Below, piece by piece: positions 27,649 to 36,020 of a stretch of 38,557 nt of DNA. The position numbers and the translations under genes were made by a program. Source of the DNA: Sulfuritalea sp. (GTDB lineage: Bacteria; Pseudomonadota; Gammaproteobacteria; Burkholderiales; Rhodocyclaceae); the NCBI GenBank assembly GCA_016712985.1, contig JADJQA010000068.1, positions 1 through 38,557 on the forward strand, given 5' to 3'. Each line of letters starts with the position of its first letter. Position 1 is the stretch's first letter. The notes beneath the pieces were generated by a model. It did not search any database. It had not been told where the DNA came from and saw only the letters and a list, made by a program, of their open reading frames with translations.

Positions 27649-28143
27649 ATGAGACTTACAACCAAAGGACGTTTTGCGGTAACCGCGATGATCGACTTGG
27701 CCCTGCGCCAGCATGGCGGCCCGGTAACCCTGGCCGGCATCAGCGAGCGGCAGAAGATCTCCCTCTCTTACCTGGAGCAGTTGTTCGGCAAGCTGCGTCG
27801 TCGCCAGCTTGTATCCAGCGTGCGCGGACCGGGTGGCGGCTATTGCCTGGCCAAGCCCCTCGAAGAGATTTCGGTATCCGAGATCATCCATGCCGTTGAT
27901 GAGTCGCTCGATGCCACGCAATGCGGCGGCAAGCGTGATTGTTCGGAGGACCAGCGGCCCTGTATGACCCACGAGCTGTGGACCCGCCTGAACGAAAAGA
28001 TGTTCGAATATTTGAATTCGGTCAGCTTGTCGGAATTGGTGGATCGGCAACGCGAGAAGATCGGCGCTACCACCGCCCTGTTGCAGGACGAGCGTCCGTT
28101 GCGGCGTGTGCGTCGTCCGGCCGAGGCGCTCGTCGCCGCCTGA
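27649..28143 (+). CDS. iscR: Fe-S cluster assembly transcriptional regulator IscR
   Basis: Rrf2-family repressor that senses the cell's Fe-S status by carrying a [2Fe-2S] cluster. Intact at 164 residues. The winged helix-turn-helix begins MRLTTKGRFAVTAMIDLALR and includes GISERQKISLSYLEQLFGKL and the wing VRGPGGGY. Cluster ligands C92, C98 and C105 with H108 are visible in TQCGGKRDCSEDQRPCMTH; the third spacing is one residue longer than E. coli (C104, H107). The basic C-terminus ends RRPAEALVAA. First gene of the isc operon, followed after 18 bases by the desulfurase gene. Confidence 0.96.
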   Translation: MRLTTKGRFAVTAMIDLALRQHGGPVTLAGISERQKISLSYLEQLFGKLRRRQLVSSVRGPGGGYCLAKPLEEISVSEIIHAVDESLDATQCGGKRDCSEDQRPCMTHELWTRLNEKMFEYLNSVSLSELVDRQREKIGATTALLQDERPLRRVRRPAEALVAA

Positions 28144-28161
28144 AAGCCGCCAAGGAACGAC

Positions 28162-29319
28162 ATGTTCTCTCCCGTCTATTTCGACCACAACGCCACCACG
28201 CCGCTGGATTCGCGCGTGCTGGAAGGCATGCTGCCGTATCTGACGACGCAGCACGGCAACGCCTCCAGCCGTCACGAATACGGCCGCGCCGCGCGCCGCG
28301 CCATCGACGAAGCGCGGCAGCGGGTTGCCTGTGCGGTGGGTGCGCATCCGACGGAAGTGGTGTTTACGAGCGGTGGTTCGGAAGCGAACAATCTTTTTGT
28401 CAAGGGCGCCGCGGCATGTCTTTCTCCTGGCGTGATTGCGATTTCCGCGATTGAACATCCCTGCGTGCGCGAGCCGGCGAAAGCTCTGCAGCGTGCCGGC
28501 TGGAAGCTGCGCGAGATTGCCGTCGATGGCGATTGCCGTGTTGCCGACGCCGACTTCCATGCCGTACTGGGAGAAAAGCCGAAGCTGTTTTCGGTCATGC
28601 TGGCCAACAATGAAACTGGTGCGGTCCAGGAGATAACTGCCCTCGCCGCCCAGGTCAAGCCGAGTCGGGCGTGGTTCCACAGCGATGCGGTGCAGGCTTT
28701 CGGCAAGCGTCCGCTGGATTTTCGGGCGCTGAACGGCGCCGGCGTGCATGCCTTGACGCTCTCCGCGCACAAGCTGGGCGGGCCGAAGGGTGCGGGAGCA
28801 CTGGTGGTCGACAAACGTGTCGAGATCCGGCCGCTGATTGCCGGCGGCGGCCATGAACGTGGCCTGCGTTCGGGCACCGAGAATGTCCCCGCGATTGTCG
28901 GTTTCGGTCTCGCCGCGGAACTGGCGGTTGCCCGACTCGATGCGCGAGAAACACAGCTTGGCGCCTTGCGTGCGCAACTCGAAGCAGGCCTGGTTGGCCA
29001 AGGCGCGACGATATTCGCCGGCACCGCCGAGCGGCTGCCGAACACCAGCTACTTTGCCTTCGCCGGCATCGATGGTGAGACTCTGGTCGGCAGGCTCGAT
29101 CGCGCGGGTTTTGCTGTGGCGGCCGGGGCAGCCTGTTCCAGCGCCAATCCAGAGCCCTCGTATGTGCTGCTGGCGATGGGGGTCCCTTCCTTGCTTGCGC
29201 GTGGCGCGGTGCGAGTGAGCCTGGGCGCGGATAACACCGTAGCGCAGGTGCGCGATTTTCTTGCGGCGCTGGATGCAACAATTTCGCAACTCAAGGGTCT
29301 CACCGCCCTGACAAGCTGA
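28162..29319 (+). CDS. Cysteine desulfurase family protein (NifS-like), second desulfurase of the isc operon
   Basis: PLP enzyme that removes sulfur from cysteine. 385 residues, intact, start MFSPVYFDHNATTPLDSRVL. H99 in AIEHP stacks on PLP, K204 in LTLSAHKLGGPKG binds it, and the persulfide Cys is C325 in AGAACSSANPEPSYVL. The loop SGTENVPAIVGFG and the short Cys loop are NifS/group-I like. It is clearly diverged from iscS, which follows 16 bases later, and lacks the IscU-docking tail SPLWEMFKEGV. It may feed a different acceptor or be a backup; partner unknown. Confidence 0.93.
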   Translation: MFSPVYFDHNATTPLDSRVLEGMLPYLTTQHGNASSRHEYGRAARRAIDEARQRVACAVGAHPTEVVFTSGGSEANNLFVKGAAACLSPGVIAISAIEHPCVREPAKALQRAGWKLREIAVDGDCRVADADFHAVLGEKPKLFSVMLANNETGAVQEITALAAQVKPSRAWFHSDAVQAFGKRPLDFRALNGAGVHALTLSAHKLGGPKGAGALVVDKRVEIRPLIAGGGHERGLRSGTENVPAIVGFGLAAELAVARLDARETQLGALRAQLEAGLVGQGATIFAGTAERLPNTSYFAFAGIDGETLVGRLDRAGFAVAAGAACSSANPEPSYVLLAMGVPSLLARGAVRVSLGADNTVAQVRDFLAALDATISQLKGLTALTS

Positions 29320-29335
29320 ACTGGAGAAACGGGTA

Positions 29336-30562
29336 ATGATGCAAGCAGCAATGAAACTGCCGGTGTACCTCGACTACTCGGCGACCACGCCGGTGGACCC
29401 GCGCGTGGCCGCGAAAATGATTCCGTGGCTGACGGAGCATTTCGGCAACCCGGCATCGCGCTCCCACGCCTATGGCTGGGAAGCGGAGAAAGCCGTCGAG
29501 GAGGCGCGCGATGAAGTCGCGGCCCTGGTCGGCGCCGACGCCAAGGAAATCGTCTGGACTTCGGGCGCGACGGAATCCAACAACCTGGCCATCAAGGGCG
29601 CGGCGCATTTTTACGCGGGGACCAAGGGCAAGCACATCGTCACCGTGTCCACCGAGCACAAGGCGGTGCTGGATACCGTCAAGGAACTCGAGCGCCAGGG
29701 CTTCTCGGCGACCTACCTGGTGCCGCAGGAGAACGGGCTGATCACCCTCGACCAGTTCAAGGCGGCGCTGCGCCCCGACACCGTGGTGGCTTCGGTGATG
29801 GCCGTGAATAATGAGATCGGCGTGATCCAGCCCATTGCGGAAATCGGCGAGATCTGCCGCGAGAAGGGCGTGATCTTCCACGTCGACGCAGCGCAGGCCA
29901 CCGGCAAAATGCCGATCGACTTGCGCAAGCTGAAGGTGGATCTGATGTCCTTCTGCGCGCACAAGACCTACGGTCCCAAGGGTGTCGGCGCGCTGTATGT
30001 CAGGCGCAAGCCGCGCATCCGGCTGGAAGCCCAGATGCATGGCGGCGGACATGAACGTGGCATGCGCTCGGGGACGCTGGCGACGCACCAGATCATCGGC
30101 ATGGGCGAATGCTTCCGTCTGGCGCGCGAAGAAATGGCCACCGAGAATGAGCGCATTCGCATGCTGCGCGACAGGCTGCTGAAGGGCCTGATGGACATCG
30201 AGGAAACCTACGTCAACGGCGACGTCGATCAGCGGGTCCCGCACAACCTCAATGTCAGCTTCAATTTCGTCGAAGGCGAGTCGCTGATAATGGCGATCAA
30301 GGACATCGCCGTGTCGAGCGGCTCGGCGTGCACCTCGGCCAGCCTGGAGCCCTCGTATGTGCTGCGCTCGCTCGGACGCTCGGACGAACTGGCGCACAGC
30401 TCGATTCGCTTCACCCTCGGCCGGTTCACCACGATCGAGGACGTCGATTTCACCATCAAGCTGCTGCACGACAAACTGGGCAAACTCCGAGAACTTTCCC
30501 CGCTTTGGGAAATGTTCAAGGAGGGTGTTGATCTCAGCACCGTCCAGTGGGCCGCGCATTGA
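29336..30562 (+). CDS. iscS: Cysteine desulfurase IscS
   Basis: Main sulfur donor for Fe-S clusters and thiolated tRNA. The frame opens with ATGATG at 29336 (408 residues), but the ATG at 29351 (MKLPVYLDYSATTPVDPRVA) matches the E. coli start. Counting from 29336, H109 in STEHK, K210 in SFCAHKTYGPKG (PLP) and C332 in SSGSACTSASLEPSYVL (persulfide) are present. The C-terminal tail SPLWEMFKEGVDLSTVQW is the IscU-binding end of true IscS. The stop lies inside a perfect 17-bp inverted repeat. Confidence 0.96.
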   Translation: MMQAAMKLPVYLDYSATTPVDPRVAAKMIPWLTEHFGNPASRSHAYGWEAEKAVEEARDEVAALVGADAKEIVWTSGATESNNLAIKGAAHFYAGTKGKHIVTVSTEHKAVLDTVKELERQGFSATYLVPQENGLITLDQFKAALRPDTVVASVMAVNNEIGVIQPIAEIGEICREKGVIFHVDAAQATGKMPIDLRKLKVDLMSFCAHKTYGPKGVGALYVRRKPRIRLEAQMHGGGHERGMRSGTLATHQIIGMGECFRLAREEMATENERIRMLRDRLLKGLMDIEETYVNGDVDQRVPHNLNVSFNFVEGESLIMAIKDIAVSSGSACTSASLEPSYVLRSLGRSDELAHSSIRFTLGRFTTIEDVDFTIKLLHDKLGKLRELSPLWEMFKEGVDLSTVQWAAH

Positions 30563-30587
30563 TGCGGCTTGCCGCATCAATGCGCGG
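30552..30587. repeat. Perfect 17-bp inverted repeat across the iscS stop codon
   Basis: Arms CCGCGCATTGATGCGGC (30552-30568) and its exact complement (30571-30587) with a TT between. It includes the last codons and stop of iscS. Not followed by a T-run, so it is not a classic terminator. It could stabilise the upstream message or tune read-through to iscU. Confidence 0.75.
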
Positions 30588-30617
30588 TCCTGCGGGGAAT
30601 TTTTACTGCCCACCCCC

Positions 30618-30643
30618 CAGCCCCCGCCCCGGGGGCGGGGGTG
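30618..30643. repeat. Very GC-rich hairpin in the iscS-iscU gap
   Basis: CCCCCGC (30621-30627) pairs with GCGGGGG (30635-30641) around a CCCGGGG loop; outer bases CA and TG extend the stem. It lies 30 bases before the iscU start, next to the inverted repeat on the iscS stop. C- and G-runs of this kind are often dispersed intergenic repeats, but no second copy was seen in the window. Confidence 0.6.
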
Positions 30644-30669
30644 ACTAATTTGACAGACGGAGAAACATC

Positions 30670-31053
30670 ATGGCATATAGCGAAAAAGTACTGGACCACT
30701 ACGAAAACCCGCGCAACGTCGGATCTTTCGGCAAAAGCGACGAAGGCATCGCCACCGGCATGGTTGGCGCGCCGGCCTGTGGCGATGTGATGAAGCTGCA
30801 GATCAAGGTCGGCAAGGATGGCGTGATCGAAGACGCCAAGTTCAAGACCTATGGTTGCGGCTCGGCGATCGCGTCTTCGTCGCTGGTGACCGAATGGGTC
30901 AAGGGCAAGACGCTGGATCAGGCCATGGACATCAAGAACACCCAGATCGCCGAGGAACTCGCGCTGCCGCCGGTGAAGATCCATTGTTCGATCCTGGCCG
31001 AGGATGCGATCAAGGCCGCCGTCGCCGACTACAGAAAGAAACAGGCCGCCTGA
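30670..31053 (+). CDS. iscU: Fe-S cluster assembly scaffold IscU
   Basis: Scaffold on which [2Fe-2S] and [4Fe-4S] clusters are built from IscS sulfur. Intact at 127 residues from MAYSEKVLDHYENPRNVGSF, with GACGGAG upstream. All ligands are present at E. coli numbering: C37 and D39 in GAPACGDVM, C63 in TYGCGSAIASS, H105 and C106 in VKIHCSI. The HscA-recognition motif LPPVK is at residues 99-103. It overlaps the iscA frame by one base at TGATGATG. Confidence 0.97.
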   Translation: MAYSEKVLDHYENPRNVGSFGKSDEGIATGMVGAPACGDVMKLQIKVGKDGVIEDAKFKTYGCGSAIASSSLVTEWVKGKTLDQAMDIKNTQIAEELALPPVKIHCSILAEDAIKAAVADYRKKQAA

Positions 31054-31055
31054 TG

Positions 31056-31379
31056 ATGTCAGTGACACTTTCCGAACCGGCGGCCAGGCACGTCGCCAAC
31101 TTCATCGCCAAGCGCGGCAAGGGCTTCGGCATTCGCCTCGGGGTGAAAACCTCCGGCTGCTCTGGCATGGCCTACAAGCTGGAGTTTGCCGACGCGTCGG
31201 AACCCGAAGACCATGTTTTCGAGAGTCATGGCGTCAAGGTGCTGGTCGATCCAAGGAGCCTGCCCTATCTCGAAGGCACGGAGCTCGACTACACCAAGGA
31301 AGGCCTGAACGAGGGCTTCAAGTTCAACAACCCGAACGTCAAGGATCAGTGCGGTTGCGGCGAGTCCTTCAATACCTGA
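31056..31379 (+). CDS. iscA: Iron-sulfur cluster assembly protein IscA
   Basis: A-type carrier that passes iron or clusters to target proteins. Two in-frame ATGs exist (31053 and 31056). The second gives 107 residues starting MSVTLSEPAARHVANFIAKR, with C35 in TSGCSGMAY and C99/C101 in DQCGCGESF, exactly the E. coli numbering. The first ATG overlaps the iscU stop (TGATG), so coupling is likely whichever is used. The core LGVKTSGCSGMAYKLEF is fully conserved. Confidence 0.96.
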   Translation: MSVTLSEPAARHVANFIAKRGKGFGIRLGVKTSGCSGMAYKLEFADASEPEDHVFESHGVKVLVDPRSLPYLEGTELDYTKEGLNEGFKFNNPNVKDQCGCGESFNT

Positions 31380-31404
31380 TGTCCCTACAGACTCTGATCG
31401 CCCG

Positions 31405-31947
31405 ATGACCACGTTTGACCTGGATTTCGCAGCCGACCATTTCACGCTGTTTGGCCTTTCGCAGGCGCAGTCGCTTGATCTGGAAAGTCTCGACAATTGC
31501 TTTCGCGCGATTCAGGCTCGGGTGCATCCGGACAAGCACGCGCATGCAGGCTCGTCCGACCAGCGTCTGGCAATGCAGTGGGCGACGCGGGTCAATGAGG
31601 CCTATCAGACGCTCAAGTCGCCGGGTGGGCGCGCACGCTATCTGTTGCAGTTACTGGGGCACGATCCCCGGGTTGACAGCAACACGGCAATGCCGACGGA
31701 ATTCCTGATGAAGCAGATGGAGTTGCGCGAATCCGTCGAGGACGCCAGGTCGGCCGCGGACGAAGAGGCGCTGGACCAGATTCGCGTGCACTTGCTCGGT
31801 GAAATCAAGTCCGAGTACCAGCGGCTCGCGGAGTTGATCGATGTCAGCAAGGATTACTCCGCCGCGGCCGATCTCGTGCGACAACTGATGTTTCAGGAAA
31901 AACTGCTGAACGAGATCGACGACGCGCTCGAAGCCGTCACCGCTTAA
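31405..31947 (+). CDS. hscB: Fe-S cluster co-chaperone HscB (J-domain)
   Basis: Brings IscU to HscA and stimulates its ATPase. 180 residues, intact, starting MTTFDLDFAADHFTLFGLSQ. The J-domain HPD motif is at residues 41-43 (RVHPDKHAHAG), with QWATRVNEAYQTLKSPGGRA after it. The C-terminal helical IscU-binding part contains FLMKQMELRESVEDA and LMFQEKLLNEIDDALE. It starts 26 bases after iscA. Confidence 0.95.
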   Translation: MTTFDLDFAADHFTLFGLSQAQSLDLESLDNCFRAIQARVHPDKHAHAGSSDQRLAMQWATRVNEAYQTLKSPGGRARYLLQLLGHDPRVDSNTAMPTEFLMKQMELRESVEDARSAADEEALDQIRVHLLGEIKSEYQRLAELIDVSKDYSAAADLVRQLMFQEKLLNEIDDALEAVTA

Positions 31948-32104
31948 CGCTCATGGCAGCACGCTTTACCCGCAGAAGATGAAACACGCGAAAGGCCAAT
32001 TGAAGGTCCGCCCCCCATCCACCCCTCACGGTGGGCTACGGATCGGCTCGCTTCGCTCGACTATCACTACTCGTTCCGAACGAGTTATTTCACGCTAAGT
32101 CACT
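31948..32104 (+). other. Unusual 157-base gap between hscB and hscA
   Basis: The only long gap inside the downstream half of the isc operon. It holds a 5-bp stem CCACC/GGTGG near 32018-32034, a 6-bp stem CTCGTT/AACGAG with CCG loop near 32080, and the motif CGGCTCGCTTCGCTCG (32044-32059). A nearly identical motif occurs upstream of tpx. No open frame of note, no T-run terminator, no clear promoter. Confidence 0.45.
32044..32059 (+). repeat. Short intergenic repeat, copy 1
   Basis: CGGCTCGCTTCGCTCG. Copy 2 at 35358-35374 differs only by one extra C. Both copies are intergenic and upstream of a gene (hscA, tpx). Sixteen bases of GC-rich sequence could coincide by chance. Confidence 0.35.
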
Positions 32105-33969
<1,865 letters not shown>

Positions 33970-33973
<4 letters not shown>

Positions 33974-34317
33974 CCCAGATCATTGTCCTCCCCCATGTCG
34001 AACTCTGTCCGGATGGCGCGGTAATCGAGGCCGCGCCCGGCACCTCGGTCTGCGATGCGCTGCTTGGCAACGACATCGACATCGAGCATGCCTGCGAGAA
34101 GTCCTGCGCCTGCACCACCTGCCATGTCGTCGTGCGCGAAGGATTCAATTCGCTCGCCGATGCCGATGAAATCGAGGAAGATCTGCTCGACAAGGCCTGG
34201 GGACTGGAGCCCAACTCGCGCCTTTCCTGCCAGGCGCTGGTCGGCCAGGTGCCGCTGGTGATCGAGATTCCGAAGTACACCATCAACATGGTCAAGGAAG
34301 GACATTCCAAGAAATGA
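33970..34317 (+). CDS. fdx: ISC-system [2Fe-2S] ferredoxin
   Basis: Adrenodoxin-type electron donor for cluster assembly. 115 residues, start MTQIIVLPHVELCPDGAVIE. Cluster ligands C42, C48 and C51 in HACEKSCACTTCHVV and C87 in RLSCQAL match E. coli Fdx. The C-terminus IPKYTINMVKEGHSKK is family-typical. Overlaps hscA upstream and iscX downstream by 4 bases each. Confidence 0.96.
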
Positions 34318-34508
34318 AGTGGACCGACAGCCTCGAAGTTGCCATCGCGCTGGCCGAAGCGCACCCGGAGGTCGATCCGACCCGGATCAATTTTGTCGAC
34401 CTGATGACCTGGGTCATGGAACTGCCCGGCTTCGAGGAAAGCGAGAGCCATTGCGGCGAAAAGAAGCTGGAAGCGATACAGCAGGCCTGGATCGACGAAC
34501 TGGAATAA
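34314..34508 (+). CDS. iscX: Fe-S assembly adaptor IscX (YfhJ)
   Basis: Small acidic IscS-binding regulator that can bind iron. 64 residues, start MKWTDSLEVAIALAEAHPEV in an ATGA overlap with fdx. DPTRINFVDLMTWVMELPGF and the end KKLEAIQQAWIDELE are the conserved family parts. tatD begins 3 bases later. Confidence 0.95.
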   Translation: MKWTDSLEVAIALAEAHPEVDPTRINFVDLMTWVMELPGFEESESHCGEKKLEAIQQAWIDELE

Positions 34509-34511
34509 TCG

Positions 34512-35354
34512 ATGCTGGTCGACACCCACTGCCACCTGGATGCCGCCGAGTTCGATGCCGACCGTGCCGAGGTGGCCGAAGCGGCCGCGCATGCCGGGGT
34601 CGGGTTGATCGTGGTGCCGTCGGTGGAGCGTGCCAACTTCGGCGCAGTGGCGTCGGTTTGTCGCGAATACTCCTGTTGCCTGGCGGCCTACGGGATCCAT
34701 CCCATGTATGTGGAACGCGCCAGGGAAGCCGACCTCGACGCCTTGCGCGAAACGGTAGTGCGCGAGCATCCTCTCGCCGTCGGCGAAATCGGTCTCGATC
34801 GCTTTGTCGACTCGCGCGATGACGCACGGCAGGAGTTCTATTTCAATGCGCAGTTGCAGATTGCCCGCGATGCCGGCCTGCCGGTGCTGCTGCATGTGCG
34901 CCGCGCCATCGATCCGGTGTTGAAGCAACTGCGGCGGTGCCGCGTTCCCGGAGGGATTGCCCATGCCTTCAACGGCAGCCGCCAGCAGGCCGAGGAATTC
35001 GTCAAGCTCGGCTTCAAGCTTGGCTTCGGCGGAGGCATGACCTTCCCGCGCGCCAGTCGCATCCGCGAACTTGCCGCCACGCTGCCGCTCGATGCGATAG
35101 TCCTGGAGACCGACGCGCCGGACATGTCGCCCGAGTGGATGGCGCCGCCTGCGCCGTCTGCGGCGGCAGGCGCCGCAAGCGACGCTGTTGTGGACGGCCG
35201 TCCACGCGCGCTCGCCGCACGCAACACGCCGGACCAACTGCCGCGCATAGCGCACACGCTTGCCGGCCTGCGCGGCATTACCGTTCAGGCGGTTGCGGAG
35301 GCCACCACGGCCAATGCCACCGCCGTGCTTCCCGGGCTTGCCCGTATTCACTGA
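34512..35354 (+). CDS. TatD-family metal-dependent hydrolase (YjjV-like)
   Basis: TIM-barrel hydrolase of the TatD nuclease family. 280 residues, intact, start MLVDTHCHLDAAEFDADRAE. Metal-site motifs: DTHCHLD at the N-terminus, AVGEIGLDRF near residue 93, LLHVRRA, IAHAFNGS and VLETDAPDMSPEW. After the last motif there is a low-complexity stretch rich in Ala and Pro (MAPPAPSAAAGAASDAVVDG) before RNTPDQLPRIAHTLAGLRG, longer than the loop in E. coli YjjV. Co-transcribed with iscX by spacing; a link to Fe-S assembly is not known. Confidence 0.92.
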   Translation: MLVDTHCHLDAAEFDADRAEVAEAAAHAGVGLIVVPSVERANFGAVASVCREYSCCLAAYGIHPMYVERAREADLDALRETVVREHPLAVGEIGLDRFVDSRDDARQEFYFNAQLQIARDAGLPVLLHVRRAIDPVLKQLRRCRVPGGIAHAFNGSRQQAEEFVKLGFKLGFGGGMTFPRASRIRELAATLPLDAIVLETDAPDMSPEWMAPPAPSAAAGAASDAVVDGRPRALAARNTPDQLPRIAHTLAGLRGITVQAVAEATTANATAVLPGLARIH

Positions 35355-35357
35355 CGC

Positions 35358-35374
35358 CGGCTCGCTTCCGCTCG
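35358..35374 (+). repeat. Short intergenic repeat, copy 2
   Basis: CGGCTCGCTTCCGCTCG just after the tatD stop, near-copy of 32044-32059. Confidence 0.35.
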
Positions 35375-35388
35375 GATACCACGTGGGG

Positions 35389-35394
35389 TATAAA
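35389..35394 (+). promoter_or_regulatory. Possible -10 box of the tpx promoter
   Basis: TATAAA in an otherwise GC-rich 98-base gap, 58 bases before the tpx ATG. The -35 position 17 bases upstream reads TTCCGC, a poor match, so an activator may be needed or the call may be wrong. Confidence 0.4.
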
Positions 35395-35405
35395 GCGGAA
35401 TCCCC

Positions 35406-35424
35406 GGCGCTCAGAGCGCTTTTT
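35406..35424 (+). terminator. Weak stem-loop with T-run downstream of tatD
   Basis: GGCGCT, loop CAG, AGCGCT (last pair G.T), then TTTTT. A short rho-independent terminator for the isc-tatD operon or, if the tpx promoter lies upstream at 35389, a leader hairpin of tpx. Only 5-6 base pairs. Confidence 0.4.
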
Positions 35425-35452
35425 CCAACCAACCTCAATCAGGAGCTAACCC

Positions 35453-35956
35453 ATGAGTACAACCGTAACACTCAAAGGAACCCCGTTTCGCGTTGATGGC
35501 GATCTTCCCGCCGCGGGAGCCAAGGCACCGGACTTCAAGCTCACCAGTGGTGCGCTGGCCGATGTCTCGCTCAAGGACTTCGCCGGCAAGCGCAAGGTCA
35601 TGAACATCTATCCGAGCATCGACACGCCGACCTGTGCCACATCCACCCGCAAGTTCAACGAGGCCGCCGGAAACATGGCCAATGCCGTCGTGCTCTGCGT
35701 TTCCGCCGATCTGCCCTTCGCCGCCAAGCGTTTTTGCGAACTCGAAGGACTGAAGAACGTCGCCCATCTGTCCACCTTCCGCCATCCGGAGTTCCTCAAG
35801 GCCTGGGGTGTGGGACTTGCCGAGGGTCCGCTGGCCGGCCTCAGCGCCCGCGCCGTGGTGGTGCTCGACGAGAACGACAAGGTGATACACAGCGAAATGG
35901 TGCCGGAGATCGCGGACGAGCCCAATTATGCGGCCGCGCTGAAGGCGCTTGGTTAA
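35453..35956 (+). CDS. tpx: Thiol peroxidase Tpx
   Basis: Atypical 2-Cys peroxiredoxin that reduces hydroperoxides with thioredoxin. 167 residues, intact, start MSTTVTLKGTPFRVDGDLPA after CAGGAGC. Peroxidatic C61 in DTPTCATSTRKF and resolving C95 in AKRFCELEGL are at the E. coli positions. Ends EPNYAAALKALG. Single-gene unit convergent with typA. Confidence 0.96.
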   Translation: MSTTVTLKGTPFRVDGDLPAAGAKAPDFKLTSGALADVSLKDFAGKRKVMNIYPSIDTPTCATSTRKFNEAAGNMANAVVLCVSADLPFAAKRFCELEGLKNVAHLSTFRHPEFLKAWGVGLAEGPLAGLSARAVVVLDENDKVIHSEMVPEIADEPNYAAALKALG

Positions 35957-35990
35957 GCCGGGTGCGTCCCTCGGGCGTCGCCCTCGAAAG

Positions 35991-36020
35991 AAAAACTGGA
36001 GCCATGGCTCCCGTTTTTTC
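35991..36020. terminator. Bidirectional rho-independent terminator between tpx and typA
   Basis: AAAAAC-T-GGAGCC-AT-GGCTCC-C-GTTTTTT. The GC stem GGAGCCATGGCTCC is flanked by an A-run on one side and a T-run on the other, so it ends transcripts in both directions. It sits between the convergent stops of tpx (35956) and typA (36020). Confidence 0.85.

Noticed and set aside
27595..29289. A 564-codon minus-strand frame opposite iscR and the first desulfurase
   Set aside because: High-GC shadow frame; the plus strand encodes intact, motif-complete IscR and a cysteine desulfurase.
29300..30613. A 437-codon minus-strand frame opposite iscS
   Set aside because: Shadow of iscS; His/Arg/Gly-rich composition typical of antisense translation of GC-rich genes.
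30603..30650. Rho-independent terminator after iscS
   Set aside because: The hairpin is strong but no T-run follows it, and iscU-iscA-hscB would need a separate promoter that I could not find.
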